DNA of 64,000 bases, taken from the NCBI GenBank assembly GCA_965249895.1, contig CBDFNC010000001.1, positions 1,240,001 to 1,304,000 of the forward strand, given 5' to 3'. The notes under the pieces are model-generated. The model was not told the DNA's origin, ran no database searches, and was given only the letters and a program-made list of their open reading frames with translations. Below, in pieces: positions 48,555-57,122 of this stretch. Position numbers and translations under genes: made by a program. Each line of letters opens with the position of its first letter. Position 1 is the first letter of the stretch. The DNA is from CBDFNC01 sp965249895 (lineage in GTDB: Bacteria; Pseudomonadota; Gammaproteobacteria; Enterobacterales; CBDFNC01).

Positions 48555-49004
48555 TTAAGCCGTCCATTCAAGCCAATTCGCCTTGGCAAACCCGCCAATA
48601 TAACGGGCTTTTTCCACCTTTAACCGCCAGAAATGAAAATCTGAAAACTGCGTTAGGGGCTCATCTTTGGGAAACTGAGTCAGATAAATTTGGCGGACGC
48701 TTTCGAGTTCTTCATCATGAACGACTTCCCCCAGACCTAGCAGGGTGAGGCGGCCGAAGTCCCTGGGGTGATCTGCTTTAGCTTGTTCTAACACCAGCAA
48801 GCTGAGTTTGTTGTTGACCCTCAGGTTCTGACTGTGCTCAGCCAGATCGCTCAGGAGAAATATCGGATTACACTGCACGTCCAATGTATAACAAGCCACA
48901 GAGCCGAAGGGGAACCCCGGCATCTTCTGGCTTTGGGTCGACATCAAGGCCAGGTGGCATTGGCTGGCCAGGGTTATGGCTTGTCGTTTAACTGACGTTT
49001 TCAT
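48555..49004 (-). CDS. PNPOx-like FMN-binding protein, heme-associated (HugZ-like)
   Basis: 149 residues with the split-barrel pattern of pyridoxamine-5-phosphate-oxidase relatives: CHLALMSTQ, MPGFPFGSVACYTLD, IFLLSDLAEHSQNLRVNNKLSLLV, RLTLLGLGEVV and the end FWRLKVEKARYIGGFAKANWL, as in HugZ/HutZ heme-utilisation proteins. Start 49004 (MKTSVKRQ) overlaps the upstream ChaN-like gene by 17 bases. With that partner it probably works in heme handling; enzymatic activity is not shown. Confidence 0.75.
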   Translation of the reverse strand: MKTSVKRQAITLASQCHLALMSTQSQKMPGFPFGSVACYTLDVQCNPIFLLSDLAEHSQNLRVNNKLSLLVLEQAKADHPRDFGRLTLLGLGEVVHDEELESVRQIYLTQFPKDEPLTQFSDFHFWRLKVEKARYIGGFAKANWLEWTA

Positions 49005-49992
49005 CTTGATACTCGCATTGTTTAGATTTGGCTTTTTTAAACATTTCCTGCATAGCGGCCCGCTGCTTTTTTTCATCGAGATAAGGTTCGGGTAAAGATT
49101 TCACCAGTAATAAGTAATCGCCGGGGGCTTGTTCTTGTTTAAGTGATGTGACCGGCACTATGGTGGTTATCTTGACGCCGGGTGTGCGGAACAATAAGCG
49201 CTCTACTGTGCCCAGCTTGCCATCTATGTGAAAGGTACCGGCAATATGCATAATTTGTTGCTCCGGGCGTTGGTGCTTGTAGCGGCTCAGTGACTCGGCC
49301 ATGGTATCGTCCCATACCAACTGGGCCTTAAAGTGTTTTTCCATCGCCGGACTAGTGTGGTGATTATTGCCTAAAAACTTAGCCTTATAGGGGCCATTTT
49401 CCAGGGTGAGTCGCTGCGCGGCATATTGACGTTGTTCTCTGGGCAGTTTATCCAGGTAGGCTTCACCAAAGCGGCCTACACAGGTGACTATGTGTTTGGG
49501 GGCGTTGGCGGCCAATACATCCAGCTGTTTGTCTTTGGCAAACTCTATCAGCGGGCGATAGCTGGCCTTGTAATTGTCCCAGGCATTAGCCTGCTTGATC
49601 AGCGTTGCTTCGCCCGTATTACCTGCCAGATAACTGTTTACTTCCGCTTGTTTATCCCGGCTGAACTGCTCCATGGACAAGCTTATATTCGGATTTTGCT
49701 GTTGCAGGGCTTGCAATAACTGAAGCTGAAACAGGTGAATAGCGGATTGGCCATGATATTCACCCACAAATATCACATCGCTACTCCGGAGCCCCTCTGT
49801 TAGCGTATCTAGTGTAATAGCATGACCGGATGCGCTGTCGATGATGTTGTAATCGTACTGGCTTTGCAGCTGGCTTTGCAGCTGGCTTTGCAGCTGGCTT
49901 TGCAGCTGGCTTGATGACGGCGCGGGGTTACTGGCCGGGGTTTGGCTGCAGGCGGAAAGTAGCGCAGCAGAAAGCAGGATAAACAGGCGCAT
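48988..49992 (-). CDS. ChaN-like heme-binding lipoprotein
   Basis: 334 residues. A lipoprotein signal ends LLSAC near residue 15. The body matches the ChaN/PhuW (Cofac_haem_bdg) family: DVIFVGEYHGQSAIHLFQLQLL near residue 75, SMEQFSRDKQ and HIAGTFHIDGKLGTVERLL. Such lipoproteins bind heme at the outer membrane. Near the N-terminus a 12-bp repeat encodes LQSQ four times, an unusual flexible spacer. It is coupled to the PNPOx-like gene downstream. Confidence 0.82.
   Translation of the reverse strand: MRLFILLSAALLSACSQTPASNPAPSSSQLQSQLQSQLQSQLQSQYDYNIIDSASGHAITLDTLTEGLRSSDVIFVGEYHGQSAIHLFQLQLLQALQQQNPNISLSMEQFSRDKQAEVNSYLAGNTGEATLIKQANAWDNYKASYRPLIEFAKDKQLDVLAANAPKHIVTCVGRFGEAYLDKLPREQRQYAAQRLTLENGPYKAKFLGNNHHTSPAMEKHFKAQLVWDDTMAESLSRYKHQRPEQQIMHIAGTFHIDGKLGTVERLLFRTPGVKITTIVPVTSLKQEQAPGDYLLLVKSLPEPYLDEKKQRAAMQEMFKKAKSKQCEYQDENVS
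49861..49912 (-). repeat. 12-bp tandem repeat in the ChaN-like gene
   Basis: GCTTTGCAGCTG is repeated four times plus a partial copy, encoding LQSQ units just after the lipoprotein signal. Copy number changes stay in frame and would only lengthen or shorten the linker. Confidence 0.85.
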
Positions 49993-50062
49993 AATTAGGG
50001 CTCGTAAAATACCTTATCTTACCGGATCAGGCATAAATAGTAACCTGCTGATAAGGCTGCAA

Positions 50063-50618
50063 TTAGCTTTCTAGTTGGGTACTTAAGAAAGCGCTGTCCA
50101 GCGCTTCAAATTGCAGTAACAGTTGGCATACACTGGCATAGAAACCAAATGCATCCTTTGATGCTGCTTTATCGACAAACCGGGCAAGCCAGTTTAATAA
50201 CTGGGTTTTGGATAGAGTTCAGTTGTTGCTGAGGCTTAAACTGGTTCGCCAGAAAATCTAACTGTACCGCCAGGTGGTCCGCTGGCTCATTAAACTGCTT
50301 GGCGACGCCTAAACCAGAGGTATTGAGATACTTTTCCATTTCGGTGTAAGGTGGTTGTTTAAGCGTCGGTTTATCACCTAAGTAGGCGGACGCGTAGGGC
50401 TCCTTGTTTAGCATCGGTAAAAAGTAAACCGGCGAAGTCGGCGGCCAACTCTAACTGGTAGTCGCGCTGTTAGTTCGGTTAATTTTTCTCGAAAGGCTTT
50501 GACCTGAGAGATCAGCTCGCTGATATTTTTCCGACTGGGTCAAGAGTGCCAGATTTTTGGCGCTGAAATACCGTTCTATTTGCTCTTGCGTCAGTTCTTT
50601 CGTAAGCAGGGTACTCAA
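50063..50618 (-). pseudogene. torD: TorD chaperone, multiply frameshifted
   Basis: TorD is the chaperone that inserts the molybdenum cofactor into TMAO reductase TorA. Across three frames the pieces are STLLTKELTQEQIERYF, ISELISQVKAFREKL, DYQLELAADFAGL, EPYASAYLGDKPTLKQPPY, EPADHLAVQLDFLA and FVDKAASKDAFGFYASV. Together they cover about 185 codons, near the full length. Frame changes occur near 50525, 50460, 50420 and 50205. The native start is likely TTG at 50618. No torA reading frame remains next to it. Confidence 0.8.
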
Positions 50619-50677
50619 TCACCAATACACCTTAGCCTTTGCCACCATGAGAGCGCTCGAAGGGTGCCTGCCTGACC

Positions 50678-50785
50678 GGATGTGTGCGGCGCCTGAGGAG
50701 TAAGATGTTTGATAATCCCAGAAATCCCGAATTGTTCGTCACTATTCATGGCGAAGGTTATTTGTTTGCCGGTGAAATAACCTAA
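50678..50785 (+). pseudogene. torR: TorR response regulator, C-terminal fragment
   Basis: About 35 codons give CVRRLRSKMFDNP and ELFVTIHGEGYLFAGEI, close to the end of E. coli TorR (IRRLRHKL... LLVTQHGEGYFLAADV). It is the winged-helix end of an OmpR-family regulator. The receiver domain and most of the protein are gone. It points away from the torD pseudogene, the expected divergent orientation, with torC/torA deleted between. Confidence 0.72.
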
Positions 50786-50871
50786 GCGTAGATTTAGCGG
50801 CTTAGGTAGCGCTCACCTGATATTTGTTGACTAAACTTTGTTTTGATAAATGTTGATATTGGGAGGAAGTT

Positions 50872-51198
50872 ATGCGTGCAAAAGGATTGTTGTTTTTTGC
50901 TGCACTGATGTTTACCGTCAGTGCACAGGCAATGGAGTGTCCGACCCACCTTGCTAAGGCTCAACAGCAAATTGATAAAGTCGCCGCGGATATGAAAGAG
51001 ATGAAGATGGACCAATCTCAAAAGGCGCTGGTTCATGCCTTGCTGGATGATGCCAAGATGTATCTCGCATCCGCTAAGCATAATCATAAGAAACCTCAGG
51101 GAGCTTACGATCATGCCAGATCCATTGCCAAAGCCGAAGCAGCTTACGGCTATGCTTTATCTGCGGATTTATTACATGTCCAGTATATGAATAAATAG
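50872..51198 (+). CDS. Small periplasmic helical protein, copper-locus partner
   Basis: 108 residues with a signal peptide (MRAKGLLFFAALMFTVSAQA) and a His/Met/Lys-rich helical body (MKEMKMDQSQ, SAKHNHKKPQG). I do not recognise the family. It ends 7 bases before the multicopper oxidase gene, so it is probably co-transcribed; the Met and His content hints at metal binding. AGGAAG-type ribosome site upstream. Confidence 0.65.
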   Translation: MRAKGLLFFAALMFTVSAQAMECPTHLAKAQQQIDKVAADMKEMKMDQSQKALVHALLDDAKMYLASAKHNHKKPQGAYDHARSIAKAEAAYGYALSADLLHVQYMNK

Positions 51199-51205
51199 CT
51201 AAGCC

Positions 51206-53146
51206 ATGGCTAATTGCTCTTGTTTGTTGCTGTTATTGCTGATTTGCAATCCTCTGCCTGCCGCAGAGTTTGTTTCAAAGCAGCCAGACGCTAGCGATCC
51301 GGCGATAACCTTGGGCAGAGACCTGGATGGTGATGGTGATGTCGATGAAGTTGAGATCCACCTGGAAGTCATCGAAGTTCAGCAAGAGGTGTATCCCGGT
51401 GAATATGTTACTTTTTGGGTGTTTGCGCCGGAAGGCAGGGGAATGATCTCCAGGGCAATCTTGCCCAGCCCTACGCTACGGGTAGAGCAAGGGGACAGGG
51501 TATCCATTACCTTGCATAATACCCATTACTTTCCCCATACCATACACTTGCATGGTGCTATTCACGACAATGCTGTCGACGGAGTGCCGGACATTACCCA
51601 GGCAGCGGTAAATCCTGGTGAATCATTCACCTATGAGTTTATCGCCAAAAACCCCGGTACTCACTTTTATCATTGCCACGTGCGGCCAGATGTTCATGTG
51701 CTGATGGGCTTGGTAGGTATGTTGATTATTGAGCCTAATCGGCCGGATAATCGATTTAGTCATTTGGTACCTGGCGCCGGCCTGATAAGCGACCCAGCTA
51801 AAGCTGTAAAAGAGGAGTATCAACGAGAGTACTCACTGGTTTATTTGGATATAGATGACAGGCTCAATCGAATCCTGGATAACACGCAAGATCCGAGGGA
51901 AATTGAAAAGCGGATGCACAGGGAATACGACAGTGCTCAGCGCCAGCCAAATATTTTCCTGTTAAATGGCCGCTCTTTTCCTTATACCCTACATAATTCT
52001 ACCATCCTGGTAGACCCTGAACAGCACACTAAACTCAGAATATTAAATGCGGGTGCCAGCCCTCTCTCCTTACATTCCCACGGGCATCACCCGACGGTCA
52101 CTCATCAGGATGGTTATGAATTAGCTAAAACTAGTCAGGCTAGTCGTGATGTATTTCACTTGTCTGCTGCACAGAGAATAGATTTAGATTTAAATACCAG
52201 CCAGGATGCCCATTCAGCTTCAGGTCCAGGTGTTTGGCTATTACATGACCATCAAGAGCAGAATACGACAAACAAAGGTATTGGGCCGGGGGGCGATCTC
52301 ACCGCAATCGTTTATCCGGGTTATCTAACTGAGCAAGGCTTACCCAAGGTTGCGACGAGTCTTGAGCGATTCTTCAATCCCGATTTTTACCGGGGCAAAA
52401 TCCCCACTTTTGACCCCGCTATTTTTCATACCCCTGCGGAGGATTACGAGTTCAGTGTAGACACTGAGGAGCCCGCGGGCCGCGCCAAGCCGTACCCTGA
52501 GCAAGTCCACCGGGCCAGTCGGTATCGAGAACCAATGGCGCAGCATGAGATAGTCGCCACAAGCTGTGCCAAGCCAGGCTCTGTCCGGGCTGTTCATATT
52601 AAGGCTGGGTCAAAATATGCGCGGGAAGGTGAAGTATTTGGTTTCGAACCCAGAATGATTAAAGCAGAGCCTTGTGAGGTGCTTGAGATCACCCTGGAAA
52701 ATACAGATTCGGTGCGCCATGCCCTGATGTTTCCAGGTTTAAATCCTATGTTTACTCTGGAGTTCAGGGGGCCAGGCCTTAGAACTGCGCGACTCGTTGT
52801 TCCTGATAAAGATGTGACACTGGAGTTTCATTGCCATGTAGAAACCCATGAGAAAATGGGCATGTTTGGTCAGCTAATTGTTGGTAAGGGGAGTACGCCC
52901 GAACCGACCCTTAAGGCGAAATATTTATTCAAGGGCAGGGGGCGGGTCCTTGAAGTAGACAAACTGCAGGGCCGGGTAGTATTAGAACACGATGAAATTA
53001 AAGGTTATATGGCGGCGATGACCATGAGTTATCAAGTTAAACCCGCGCAACTCCTAAAAGGTATCAAACCTGGTGAATGGGTGATTTTTGTCTTAGATAG
53101 CCAGCAACGGCGTATTGTAAAGCTACATCCAGAACATGACTTTTAA
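51206..53146 (+). CDS. Multicopper oxidase fused to a CusF-like domain
   Basis: 646 residues with an N-terminal signal peptide. Cupredoxin copper motifs are HLHGAIHD (about 113), HFYHCHVRPDVHVLMG (about 151), HSHGHHPTVTHQDG (about 290) and the type-1 site HCHVETHEKMGMF (H about 542). A C-terminal domain (about 575-646) reads GRVLEVDKLQGRVVLEHDEI, then MAAMTMSYQV, the pattern of the periplasmic copper chaperone CusF. The fusion suggests copper(I) capture delivered to an oxidase: periplasmic copper detoxification. It follows the small His/Met-rich gene by 7 bases. Confidence 0.85.
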   Translation: MANCSCLLLLLLICNPLPAAEFVSKQPDASDPAITLGRDLDGDGDVDEVEIHLEVIEVQQEVYPGEYVTFWVFAPEGRGMISRAILPSPTLRVEQGDRVSITLHNTHYFPHTIHLHGAIHDNAVDGVPDITQAAVNPGESFTYEFIAKNPGTHFYHCHVRPDVHVLMGLVGMLIIEPNRPDNRFSHLVPGAGLISDPAKAVKEEYQREYSLVYLDIDDRLNRILDNTQDPREIEKRMHREYDSAQRQPNIFLLNGRSFPYTLHNSTILVDPEQHTKLRILNAGASPLSLHSHGHHPTVTHQDGYELAKTSQASRDVFHLSAAQRIDLDLNTSQDAHSASGPGVWLLHDHQEQNTTNKGIGPGGDLTAIVYPGYLTEQGLPKVATSLERFFNPDFYRGKIPTFDPAIFHTPAEDYEFSVDTEEPAGRAKPYPEQVHRASRYREPMAQHEIVATSCAKPGSVRAVHIKAGSKYAREGEVFGFEPRMIKAEPCEVLEITLENTDSVRHALMFPGLNPMFTLEFRGPGLRTARLVVPDKDVTLEFHCHVETHEKMGMFGQLIVGKGSTPEPTLKAKYLFKGRGRVLEVDKLQGRVVLEHDEIKGYMAAMTMSYQVKPAQLLKGIKPGEWVIFVLDSQQRRIVKLHPEHDF

Positions 53147-53179
53147 ACCATATTTATCAGGGGTAAAGTGAGACCAGTA

Positions 53180-53572
53180 TCAAGGTAGATTGGCGGCTGA
53201 TTGTGTAGAAAGTAATTGATAAGCGTATTTAAGGGAAAGGTTTTGTTTAGTTCGGTTTATCCAGGTCAGGCAGTATTCGCTATTGTGATTGGCTTTAAAG
53301 GTGTCTTGGCTCTGCTGTTGCAGTGTAGGGAACACCGGAAAGTAAGCCTTGCCTTTTAGGTGGTAATGAATATTAAACTCCACCTTGTTATTAGCGCTAA
53401 ATTGATAGCTAATTTGTTGTGCTTTATTAAGAGTCGTGCAGTCTTCATAAGTGGCACCGGAGGTTAGCTCCATTGTAACTTGATTGGACACCTTGTTGGG
53501 ATCCTGGTTATGTGCAATGGCAGTACCTTGAATTATCAGGGTGAGTGTAGCGGTCAATAGCATTCCTCTCAC
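53180..53572 (-). CDS. Small exported beta-rich protein
   Basis: 130 residues with a signal peptide (MRGMLLTATLTLIIQGTAIA, GTG start, GGGAG 8 bases upstream). The mature part has two Cys (EDCTTL and SEYCLTW) that may form a disulfide, and a beta-sandwich-like sequence VEFNIHYHLKGKAYFPVF followed by CLTWINRTKQNLSLKY. It faintly resembles GOLD-type domains; no family was firmly recognised. It follows the TPR gene by 12 bases. Confidence 0.6.
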   Translation of the reverse strand: MRGMLLTATLTLIIQGTAIAHNQDPNKVSNQVTMELTSGATYEDCTTLNKAQQISYQFSANNKVEFNIHYHLKGKAYFPVFPTLQQQSQDTFKANHNSEYCLTWINRTKQNLSLKYAYQLLSTQSAANLP

Positions 53573-53584
53573 TGTGTTATCTCC

Positions 53585-55435
53585 CTAATTCAGGTATTGC
53601 GCTATGGTTGCTTTTTTCTCTTCATTCAGCCCCAGAGAGATGGCAAATTTAAATTCGCGCCTTGCCAGTTTCAGGTTTTTACTTTCGATAAAAGCTTGCC
53701 CCTTATGGTAATGAATGTGGGCGACGCCTACTGGATCGAGAGCCCTGAGTTCATCGGTCACCTGACTGAGGGCCTGGGTTAAGATGGACTGAGCTTGTTC
53801 TGTTTTACCTGTTCTTAATAGCACCAGGCCATACGAGTCGAGGATAAAAGGGTCAGTTGTACCACGGGAATAAGCTGTTTTTCCCAGTAGGGTTGCTTCT
53901 TCCCAGCCTGTGTTACTGGTTGCGAGATTGGCTATCAGGTTGTGCAAGGCTTGGTTATGGGTCGGATCGTTCACCAGGGTTCTTCGGTAGAATTTGTTCG
54001 CTTGTTGTTTTTTATTCAGGACGTCCAGTAAACCCGCGTATTCAAATAGCAGCTGGGTGTTATTTGGATTCTGTAGCACGGCATTTTCTAATGTCTGCTC
54101 TGCTTTCGTGAGAGCGTCTAATGAATAATAAAAATTGGTCAATTCTATCCAGGGCCGTGTACTAGAGGAGTTATAGAATACAGCTTGTTTTAGATACTTT
54201 TCCCTGTTGATTAATGAATCCTCACTAAGTTTGCTGGCCAAGAAATATGCTGGTAAATAATTTGGGTGAACTTGCGACAGCTTTTCCAGTGTGCTGATGG
54301 CTTTTCCTGTATCTCCTTTGAGAACCTCTACCTCAGCTTTGAGATATAGCAAGACAGGATTACCTGGAAAGTCTTTAGTGTACTTCTGCGCGACTTGTTC
54401 AGCTTTTTCCAACTCCCCGGCTGCGCCATAAATAGAAATTATATCTCTGACTAAGTCTTCGGGGCCAGGGCTTTTTGTTGTTTTAATTAAGTGTTCAAGC
54501 ATAACAACCGCTTTTTCCTGTTTACCCTGTGCGGCATATTTTTTAGCCAGTTCATATATAATTCTGAGGCTGTCGGGGTGCTGATTTAAATATGTTTCCA
54601 GGGTTAAAATGGCTGCTTGAGTCCGGTCTTCTGCCATTAATAGGTTAGCGGAAACCAGAGTGACAGATAAATCGCCTGGAAATACTTTACTGAGCTTATC
54701 GACAACCTGCCTCGCGGAGTCCGTTTTTCCCTGATGTAATAGTGCATTAGATAACATCAAGCTGGCGCTGGCGCTAAGTGAATTGTCTGGTTTGATCTCA
54801 AGGTGTAACGGTTTCAGCAGGGTTAAAACGGCTTGGTGGTTCTGTTCAATTAGCAGTATTTCAGCAATTTCAAGGTGGAAAGGAAGAAATTGAGAGTCTT
54901 CGGTTTGTTCAAGTTTGATGATTTGCTTGAAGTAAGTCTTGGCTTGTAAATATTCTCCCGATTGTTTGCTTAGCCAGGCCAGATACCCTAATGCCGGAAT
55001 ATTGTTAGGGTCCAGGTGCAGCACATTTTTCAGCTCCACCACTCCAGCCTGCTGGTTGCCCGACTCGATTAAACTGATACCCAATTTTAATCGGGCGTTA
55101 ATATGCCCAGGGGAGAGTTTAATAATGTTGGTAAATGCGGCCTTAGCGGCGGAATATCTTTTGTCCATAAGCAATAAACCGCCGGCGATTTCCAGTGCCG
55201 TAGTGTCATTTGGAAAGCGTGTTAAGTAATCGGCTAGGCTCTTTTTGGCCTTGCTCACTTGCTTATTATTTACCTGTGAAACGATAGCCGCCAATTCGGA
55301 GCGGTCTACTTCCTGAATTTTAAGGGCCTCGATCATCAGTTCATCTGGTAATGATGGTGGTGCAATTTCAGAAGCGGGGCTAAGTGGAGCAGCTAAGATC
55401 AGGAAGGCAAAAACTGAAAAATTAAACGTCGTCAT
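53585..55435 (-). CDS. Exported TPR-repeat protein
   Basis: 616 residues: signal peptide, then tetratricopeptide repeats over almost the whole length (AKKSLADYLTRFPNDTTALEIAGGLLLMDKRYSAAKAAF, EYLQAKTYFKQIIKLE, KQQANKFYRRTLVNDPTHNQAL). In content it resembles PrsT-type TPR proteins of PEP-CTERM/exosortase systems, and a PEP-CTERM gene is next to it, but this is inference. Start 55435 has GGGAA upstream. A terminator separates it from the PEP-CTERM gene. Confidence 0.75.
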   Translation of the reverse strand: MTTFNFSVFAFLILAAPLSPASEIAPPSLPDELMIEALKIQEVDRSELAAIVSQVNNKQVSKAKKSLADYLTRFPNDTTALEIAGGLLLMDKRYSAAKAAFTNIIKLSPGHINARLKLGISLIESGNQQAGVVELKNVLHLDPNNIPALGYLAWLSKQSGEYLQAKTYFKQIIKLEQTEDSQFLPFHLEIAEILLIEQNHQAVLTLLKPLHLEIKPDNSLSASASLMLSNALLHQGKTDSARQVVDKLSKVFPGDLSVTLVSANLLMAEDRTQAAILTLETYLNQHPDSLRIIYELAKKYAAQGKQEKAVVMLEHLIKTTKSPGPEDLVRDIISIYGAAGELEKAEQVAQKYTKDFPGNPVLLYLKAEVEVLKGDTGKAISTLEKLSQVHPNYLPAYFLASKLSEDSLINREKYLKQAVFYNSSSTRPWIELTNFYYSLDALTKAEQTLENAVLQNPNNTQLLFEYAGLLDVLNKKQQANKFYRRTLVNDPTHNQALHNLIANLATSNTGWEEATLLGKTAYSRGTTDPFILDSYGLVLLRTGKTEQAQSILTQALSQVTDELRALDPVGVAHIHYHKGQAFIESKNLKLARREFKFAISLGLNEEKKATIAQYLN

Positions 55436-55574
55436 ATGACAATTCCCTGTGTAACGCATAGTGATAACTGGTAGCTTTCAGTACTGCCGGTTTGGGTGAA
55501 AGAGCTCAGCATTCCTTTGCTTTCGGTCTTTAATTCGGGGATAGATCAAGCTTAGCAATTGAGAAGAATACAAC

Positions 55575-55596
55575 AAGGCAGGGGAGACCCCGCCTT
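55575..55596 (-). terminator. Hairpin after the PEP-CTERM gene
   Basis: On the minus strand AAGGCGGGG and CCCCTGCCTT pair around a short loop. It lies 16 bases past the stop codon. The T-tract is poor, so it is a moderate candidate. Confidence 0.5.
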
Positions 55597-55612
55597 GGAT
55601 TGGGGGGCAAAA

Positions 55613-56803
55613 TTATTTGTTGTTACGCCTTGATGAGAAACCTAACCCGAGCAAACCAATGGCCATTAAGGCCAAAGGCGCTGGCTCTGGTACAGCGACT
55701 GTTCCGTTGGTATTACCGCCAGTGCTTGGCGTTAAATTAATGGTAATGGTGCCGACATCCGTGACTCCAAAGGGATCACTGACTCGAATACTGGCGACAT
55801 ATGTGCCTAGCGGAGCGCCAGTGCTATCCCAGGAAAATAGCTGGTTGCCGAGTAGGTTAAAAGAAGGTGCATTGGGAGCTGTGGGGCCCAGAAAGCTAAG
55901 TAACGCCCAGTTAGATAGTAAGTCGCCATTGGGATCTATCGCGGTTACCGTCTGAGGTATTGAGTCGCCCGTCAGGGCATTGATCACCTCATTGTTAACA
56001 ATGGGGGCTAAATTACCTTGTTGAGCGTCGACGCCGTCAAACATCCAGTCAAACTCGACAAAACTATTGGGACCGGATGGATTATCAATAGCGATGATAT
56101 TTCCGCTAAAAGCGTAGTCGGCACCAGGGTTCGAGACGTTGTCGGCGTAGTCAAAGGTGCCATCAGGAGGAGCCCCTACGCCACCAGGAACGATTGTCAG
56201 AGCACCAGTTAGAGGGTTAATGGTAAACCCTGGAGGTTGTGCTGTAATGCCCGATGTACCTGAGTTCAATACCTGATCATAAACTAAGCTATATCCGCCT
56301 GGAGAAACGGCACTCAGGCTATCGTTATAGGTTTGCCCCCGGATCACCTCGGGCTGTATGTTGGACATATTAAAGGCGATTGGCTGCGCCGCATTTTGGC
56401 CATCCCAATAGACCCCTGAGTTCATCGTAAAGCTTTCACTTAAGCTGCCACTGTTGACATTTGGAACCCCACTAACCCGGCAGCAACTGGATGCACTAAT
56501 GGAATAAAACCCTGCACCGGGAAGCTGTGCCGTGTGGACCTGAATACGCCTGTCAAAACGAGCGTCAGAGGTGTCGGTTAACGTTGTAACACCTGCGCCT
56601 AAGCTGCCTACGCCGCTGAGTACCGGAAACAGGGGGTTACTGATAGTCTTACGCCAAAAGCTTGTTGAATTGATGGTAAGCAAGCCTGAAGCGCTGACAC
56701 TGGGTACCATAGTCGCGCCACGAAAATGAGTGGCATGGGCAATTCCAGCATTGAGCGTGGCTGCAATACCAAGAGAAATAGCGGTGTACTTTAACAATTC
56801 CAT
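55613..56803 (-). CDS. PEP-CTERM protein with cadherin-like Ig domain
   Basis: 396 residues. Signal peptide (ends near 25), a beta-rich middle and an Ig/cadherin-like domain with NQLFSWDSTGAPLGTYVASI-type sequence, then VPEPAPLALMAIGLLGLGF and SSRRNNK, a canonical PEP-CTERM signal. It should be exported and processed by an exosortase. It shares no sequence with the giant protein apart from this tail. The 319 bp between it and torT hold its promoter region and nothing else recognised. Confidence 0.85.
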   Translation of the reverse strand: MELLKYTAISLGIAATLNAGIAHATHFRGATMVPSVSASGLLTINSTSFWRKTISNPLFPVLSGVGSLGAGVTTLTDTSDARFDRRIQVHTAQLPGAGFYSISASSCCRVSGVPNVNSGSLSESFTMNSGVYWDGQNAAQPIAFNMSNIQPEVIRGQTYNDSLSAVSPGGYSLVYDQVLNSGTSGITAQPPGFTINPLTGALTIVPGGVGAPPDGTFDYADNVSNPGADYAFSGNIIAIDNPSGPNSFVEFDWMFDGVDAQQGNLAPIVNNEVINALTGDSIPQTVTAIDPNGDLLSNWALLSFLGPTAPNAPSFNLLGNQLFSWDSTGAPLGTYVASIRVSDPFGVTDVGTITINLTPSTGGNTNGTVAVPEPAPLALMAIGLLGLGFSSRRNNK

Positions 56804-56857
56804 TGCGACAACCTTCCTTTTAGTCCATTAAAAGAATCTGATTTCATGGAGTAGAAA

Positions 56858-56872
56858 GCAGTAATTAGGCCA
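56858..56872 (-). promoter_or_regulatory. Candidate sigma-54 promoter of the PEP-CTERM gene
   Basis: On the minus strand TGGCCTAATTACTGC has TGGC and TGC with the required 10 bases between GG and GC. Transcription would begin about 43 bases before the start codon at 56803. In some Gram-negative bacteria PEP-CTERM genes depend on sigma-54 with PrsR-type activators. A single match is weak evidence. Confidence 0.4.
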
Positions 56873-57122
56873 AAATAAGAACTCAGCCCTAACTAGTTGT
56901 TTTTAATGGTTATAATTTATTTTTTATGCGCGTTGATGTTTCGTGTCAGTGCTGGGTGTAAATTTAGCTGACACTCCGGCTAGCGTGATTTGACTTATGC
57001 TGAAGCGTTACCGTGATACAGGAAGGTTTCGCTTAGAAAAGCATCCAGCTAGCCTGGTTAACTGAATATTTACCGGTAGGAAATTATCGATATTGCTGCT
57101 CCAATGCAGTTATTACTGACAT

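Noticed and set aside
50620..50690. Possible tail of torA between the torD and torR remnants
   Set aside because: The reading GVLVIE next to the torD start was suggestive, but too short to support a claim.
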